Source: an uncultured Eubacteriales bacterium (lineage in GTDB: Bacteria > Bacillota > Clostridia > Christensenellales > CAG-138). Taken from it: a stretch of DNA of 64,000 bases. Position 1 is the first letter of the stretch, and each line of letters opens with the position of its first letter. The notes beneath the pieces were generated by a model, which saw only the letters and a program-made list of their open reading frames with translations, searched no databases and was not told the origin of the DNA. Positions 61,908 through 64,000 of this stretch are shown in pieces. The stretch covers positions 60,462 to 124,461 of the forward strand of contig UQWD01000005.1 in assembly GCA_900544555.1 (NCBI GenBank), written 5' to 3'. Position numbers and translations under genes: made by a program.

Positions 61908-62891
61908 CTAATCATCATCATCGTCGTCATCACCGTCGTCGTCATCGTCGTCATCGTCATCTTCTTCGTCATCGTCGTCGTTGGCGTCGTCGTTGACATC
62001 GTCGTCGTCAGGCTCGTTTCCATCATGATAAAGACAGTCGATATTGTCTTGGTTGAGCGCTAAGCCGCAATACTCACAATATTCGCCATCATCACGGCAG
62101 GAATCTTTGCACTCACTTTCCAGCTTACCGCAATCGTCACAATAGGCGTCGTCAATATCCGGCAGCTCTTCGCCTGCCAGCCGGTATAAGTCCCGGATTT
62201 TCACGTCGGCCAAGTCTTCAAACTTAAGAGATGAATCAATAGCCATAGCCTTGCGTATAAGGCTCAGCCTTCCTGAAGAGATATTCAGCCTGTCCGCTTC
62301 TTTTCTCAGTTCCTCATCATCAAGCGTTTGGTGCAGTATGAGCGGGGACTCGCTCTGCGTGAACATCCCCTCAATCTGGTTGGTCAGAGATAGCTCCAAA
62401 TCCCTGGCCTTTTGCGTGTTGCCATTTTCTATGGTTATAAGCACTGCGCCCTCGCCGCCCGAAAAATAACCTAGGCGAACCATTGAGCCGATTATCGCGT
62501 TCATCGCCACGTCTATTTTCACGCGATTAAGCTCCATCCCGTCGAGAATCGCTTCGGCATCCGCATTCAACGCGATTGCGCTCAGCACGCGGTTATGCCT
62601 GTTGGTTGTAATTTCAATACTTGGGTTCACGTCGAGCCCGATAATTGAATCAACCGCTAAAAATTGCGACCATGCGGTAATAAGGCCTAAAACCAAAGCG
62701 CAGCATAACGTAGCGGCCGTCAAGGCCATCCGCCATGTGCGCGCCGCCCGCGCCGGCCTTTCCTGCCTGGTGATATAATCATGTTCCGTCATTTTTACGA
62801 TGATGTCGGCCGCGGCCTTATCGTAAGTATGAGGCGTAAGCTGATCAACAGCGCGTGAAAGGCTTTTTTCAATTTCCCTGTTTTTCATCAT
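61908..62891 (-). CDS. RsgI-like anti-sigma factor with Cys-rich acidic tail
   Basis: A 327-residue single-pass membrane protein. Residues 1-50 are a cytosolic sigma-binding region, 54-74 a transmembrane helix, then an RsgI-type extracytoplasmic domain. IGLDVNPSIEITTNRHNRVLSAIALN (from about 84) contains the N89-P90 bond where RsgI-family proteins are reported to self-cleave. Residues 250-302 are a 53-residue module with CxxC, CxxxC, CxxC and CxxH pairs. The last 33 residues are nearly all Asp or Glu. The start overlaps the sigma factor stop as ATGA; a second ATG at 62888 has better Shine-Dalgarno spacing. The Cys module and poly-acid tail are not standard for RsgI. The extracytoplasmic side probably senses an external signal, perhaps a metal or polysaccharide. 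Confidence 0.85.
   Translation of the reverse strand: MMKNREIEKSLSRAVDQLTPHTYDKAAADIIVKMTEHDYITRQERPARAARTWRMALTAATLCCALVLGLITAWSQFLAVDSIIGLDVNPSIEITTNRHNRVLSAIALNADAEAILDGMELNRVKIDVAMNAIIGSMVRLGYFSGGEGAVLITIENGNTQKARDLELSLTNQIEGMFTQSESPLILHQTLDDEELRKEADRLNISSGRLSLIRKAMAIDSSLKFEDLADVKIRDLYRLAGEELPDIDDAYCDDCGKLESECKDSCRDDGEYCEYCGLALNQDNIDCLYHDGNEPDDDDVNDDANDDDDEEDDDDDDDDDGDDDDDDD
61911..62010 (-). repeat. Low-complexity Asp-codon tract
   Basis: About 100 bp made mostly of GAC/GAT triplets coding the acidic C-terminus of the RsgI-like protein. Length may vary by slippage. Long open frames on the opposite strand are a by-product of this composition. Confidence 0.85.
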
Positions 62892-63466
62892 TCTCCCTCC
62901 CGACGCTCAAGCTTCCGGCGTAATTTCTTTAAGCCTCTGCTGTATTTAGACAGAACTGTCGAAAGCGGGATACCCAGATCCCGCGCAATTTCCCTGTGCC
63001 GGTATCCGCTAACCGCATGGAGCAGAATAATGCTCCGCTCGCTCTCCTCAAGCGTATCCAAAAGCGTTGCCAGCACGAAGCGGTCGTCGTTATCCATCAT
63101 AGAGGGAAGCGCCAGCCGTTCCTCCAGCGTTTCAATCGGTTCCGCCGTATCGCGTTTGTTTTGCCTCAGCTTCATTAGCCCGAAGTTTCTCGCTATGGTG
63201 AATACCCAAGCCATAGGCTTACCCATTGGCTCATAAAGGTGTGCGGCAGCGCGAATTTTGATGTAGGTATCGTGCAGCACGTCCTCAGCATCTTGACGGT
63301 TGCGTACCAGGGATAAAATATAGGCGAAAAGCGGTTTCTCCGTCAGGATATAAAACCGCTCAAATGCCTCCATATCATCAGTGCCAATACGCATTATTAA
63401 CGCCTCATCCAGAGCCAACGGCTGGACGACCGGAGCAGCGCCCGCAATGACGCCAAATATGAACAT
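62888..63466 (-). CDS. ECF-type RNA polymerase sigma factor
   Basis: A 192-residue ECF sigma factor. Region 2 covers DDMEAFERFYILTEKPLFAYILSLV and RNRQDAEDVLHDTYIKI, with GKPMAWVFTIARNFGLMKLRQ after it. Region 4 is at the C-terminus: LEESERSIILLHAVSGYRHREIARDLGIPLSTVLSKYSRGLKKLRRKL, with a clear helix-turn-helix. The stop overlaps the start of the RsgI-like gene, the usual form of a sigma/anti-sigma pair. The ATG at 63466 is kept because the family helix begins before residue 25; ATG 63394 with GATGAGG 8 nt upstream is an alternative. Self-activation of this unit is probable but not visible in sequence. Confidence 0.92.
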   Translation of the reverse strand: MFIFGVIAGAAPVVQPLALDEALIMRIGTDDMEAFERFYILTEKPLFAYILSLVRNRQDAEDVLHDTYIKIRAAAHLYEPMGKPMAWVFTIARNFGLMKLRQNKRDTAEPIETLEERLALPSMMDNDDRFVLATLLDTLEESERSIILLHAVSGYRHREIARDLGIPLSTVLSKYSRGLKKLRRKLERREGE

Positions 63467-63574
63467 AGCCTAATCCTGAACCTTTCCGGCCTGTTAGCAT
63501 AAAACCTGCGGCCAACTCTATTTTAGCATCTTAACGCTTATATGGAAAGCCGGCCGCGTCGTCAACATCCTTAA

Positions 63575-64000
63575 TTAGTCATCCTCATGATACCGGCAAG
63601 CGGGGTTCTGTTCTTTCTCCGGCTTTCCGCAATGCTCGCAGAAATCCCCGTCCTCATCGCACCTGTCCTTGCACTCGCTGTTCAAGCGGCCGCAGTCGTC
63701 GCAGTACTTGTCGTCGTGATCATCGTCGTCATAGGGGTCGTAGTCGTGATAGCGGCAGTTGGGGTTTTGCTCTTTTTCCGTCTTTCCGCAATGCTCGCAG
63801 TAATCCCCGTTCCCGTTGCACTTGTCCTTGCACTCGCTGTTTAAGCGGCCGCAGTCGTCGCAGTACTTGTCGTCGTGATCATCGTCGTCATAGGGGTCGT
63901 AGTCGTGATAGCGGCAGTTGGGGTTTTGCTCTTTTTCCGTCTTTCCGCAATGCTCGCAGTAATCCCCGTTCCCGTTGCACTTGTCCTTGCACTCGCTGTT
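63575..64000 (-). CDS. Partial protein of tandem 53-residue Cys-rich repeats
   Basis: The 3' end of a gene that continues past the window edge. The minus frame from 64000 to the TAA at 63575 codes 141 residues: the end of one unit, two full 53-residue units and a last partial unit ending CRYHEDD. Each unit has CDDC, CKDKC, CEHC and CRYH pairs joined by Asp/Tyr-rich linkers (DYDPYDDDDHDD). The same 53-residue module occurs once in the RsgI-like protein 700 bp further. The most probable reading is the tail of a second RsgI-like or surface protein. The gap to the sigma factor is 108 bp, with no terminator seen, so they might be co-transcribed. The start and N-terminal domains are outside the window. 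Confidence 0.8.
   Translation of the reverse strand, partial: NSECKDKCNGNGDYCEHCGKTEKEQNPNCRYHDYDPYDDDDHDDKYCDDCGRLNSECKDKCNGNGDYCEHCGKTEKEQNPNCRYHDYDPYDDDDHDDKYCDDCGRLNSECKDRCDEDGDFCEHCGKPEKEQNPACRYHEDD
63575..64000 (-). repeat. 159-bp coding tandem repeats
   Basis: The sequence CTTTCCGCAATGCTCGCAG recurs at about 63623, 63782 and 63941, a strict 159-bp period (53 codons). The second and third units are almost identical and the terminal unit has diverged, as expected from recent tandem duplication. Confidence 0.95.

Noticed and set aside
63587..63844. Plus-strand hydrophobic Val/Ala-rich open frame in the 159-bp repeats
   Set aside because: It is the antisense reading of Asp/Cys-rich codons. 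The minus frame with regular CxxC pairs is the coding one.
1..64000. CRISPR arrays, prophage, transposases, rRNA and tRNA genes
   Set aside because: Searched by eye on both strands. The only regular repeats are coding (44.0 and 63.6 kb) or the two dispersed elements; no spacer-repeat pattern, integrase, capsid or tRNA cloverleaf was seen.

Overview
This window looks like chromosomal DNA of an anaerobic, endospore-forming member of the Clostridia (Firmicutes). The evidence is a set of sporulation and germination genes (a SpoIIQ-like M23 protein, spoIIE, spoIIR, sleB, ypeB), a single-chain pyruvate:ferredoxin oxidoreductase, group II ECF vitamin transporters, a DUF1385-prmC-prfA-ywlC-ywlE-rpiB-upp block typical of Firmicutes, strong AGGAGG ribosome-binding sites and frequent TTG/GTG starts. 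Coding DNA is moderately GC-rich and the longer intergenic regions are AT-rich. Pro-Thr linkers recur in surface proteins. I see no rRNA, tRNA, CRISPR array, prophage or insertion sequence with a transposase.

Layout. 0.1-8.9 kb: a SpoIIQ-like protein (minus strand), then a plus-strand housekeeping block: DUF1385, prmC, a CapA-like lipoprotein split by a T-run frameshift, prfA, ywlC, ywlE, rpiB, upp. 9.2-15.5 kb (minus): an acetyltransferase, an HEXXH protein, alkD-nfo repair pair, pepV and a YitT protein. 15.7-17.5 kb: uppP and an M28 peptidase. 17.8-23.6 kb: nifJ with a consensus promoter, divergent from an RpiR regulator and a PHP hydrolase. 24-31.4 kb: VOC protein, M3 peptidase, a TPP riboswitch with thiT, a SANT/Myb-like regulator, asnS and an unknown protein. 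31.6-37.3 kb: spoIIE, an M23 lipoprotein, a structured RNA leader before a small Usp protein, a membrane protein and a small acidic protein. 37.6-48.4 kb: a structured repeat element, then two giant paralogous cell-surface subtilases (1585 and 1519 aa). 48.8-56.6 kb: ecfA1-ecfA2-ecfT-unknown-truA, an ECF S component, rmuC and a membrane/PlsC-like fusion. 57.2-59.8 kb (minus): spoIIR-sleB-ypeB. 60.4-61.3 kb: ispE. 61.9-64 kb (minus): an RsgI-like anti-sigma factor, its ECF sigma factor, and the 3' end of a gene made of tandem 53-residue Cys-rich repeats.

How genes fit together. ThiT and the unassigned S component would share the EcfA1-EcfA2-EcfT engine. SpoIIE and SpoIIR would act in sigma-F and sigma-E activation, SpoIIQ at the engulfment interface, and SleB/YpeB in cortex lysis during germination. 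The most unusual parts are: the sigma/anti-sigma pair whose anti-sigma C-terminus carries one copy of the same 53-residue Cys/His module that the neighbouring gene repeats in tandem; a ~197-bp structured repeat present at 4.5 and 37.7 kb, one copy bracketed by a 30-bp palindrome; the paralogous subtilases that differ mainly in one C-terminal module; and an unassigned RNA leader ending in a terminator before a Usp gene.
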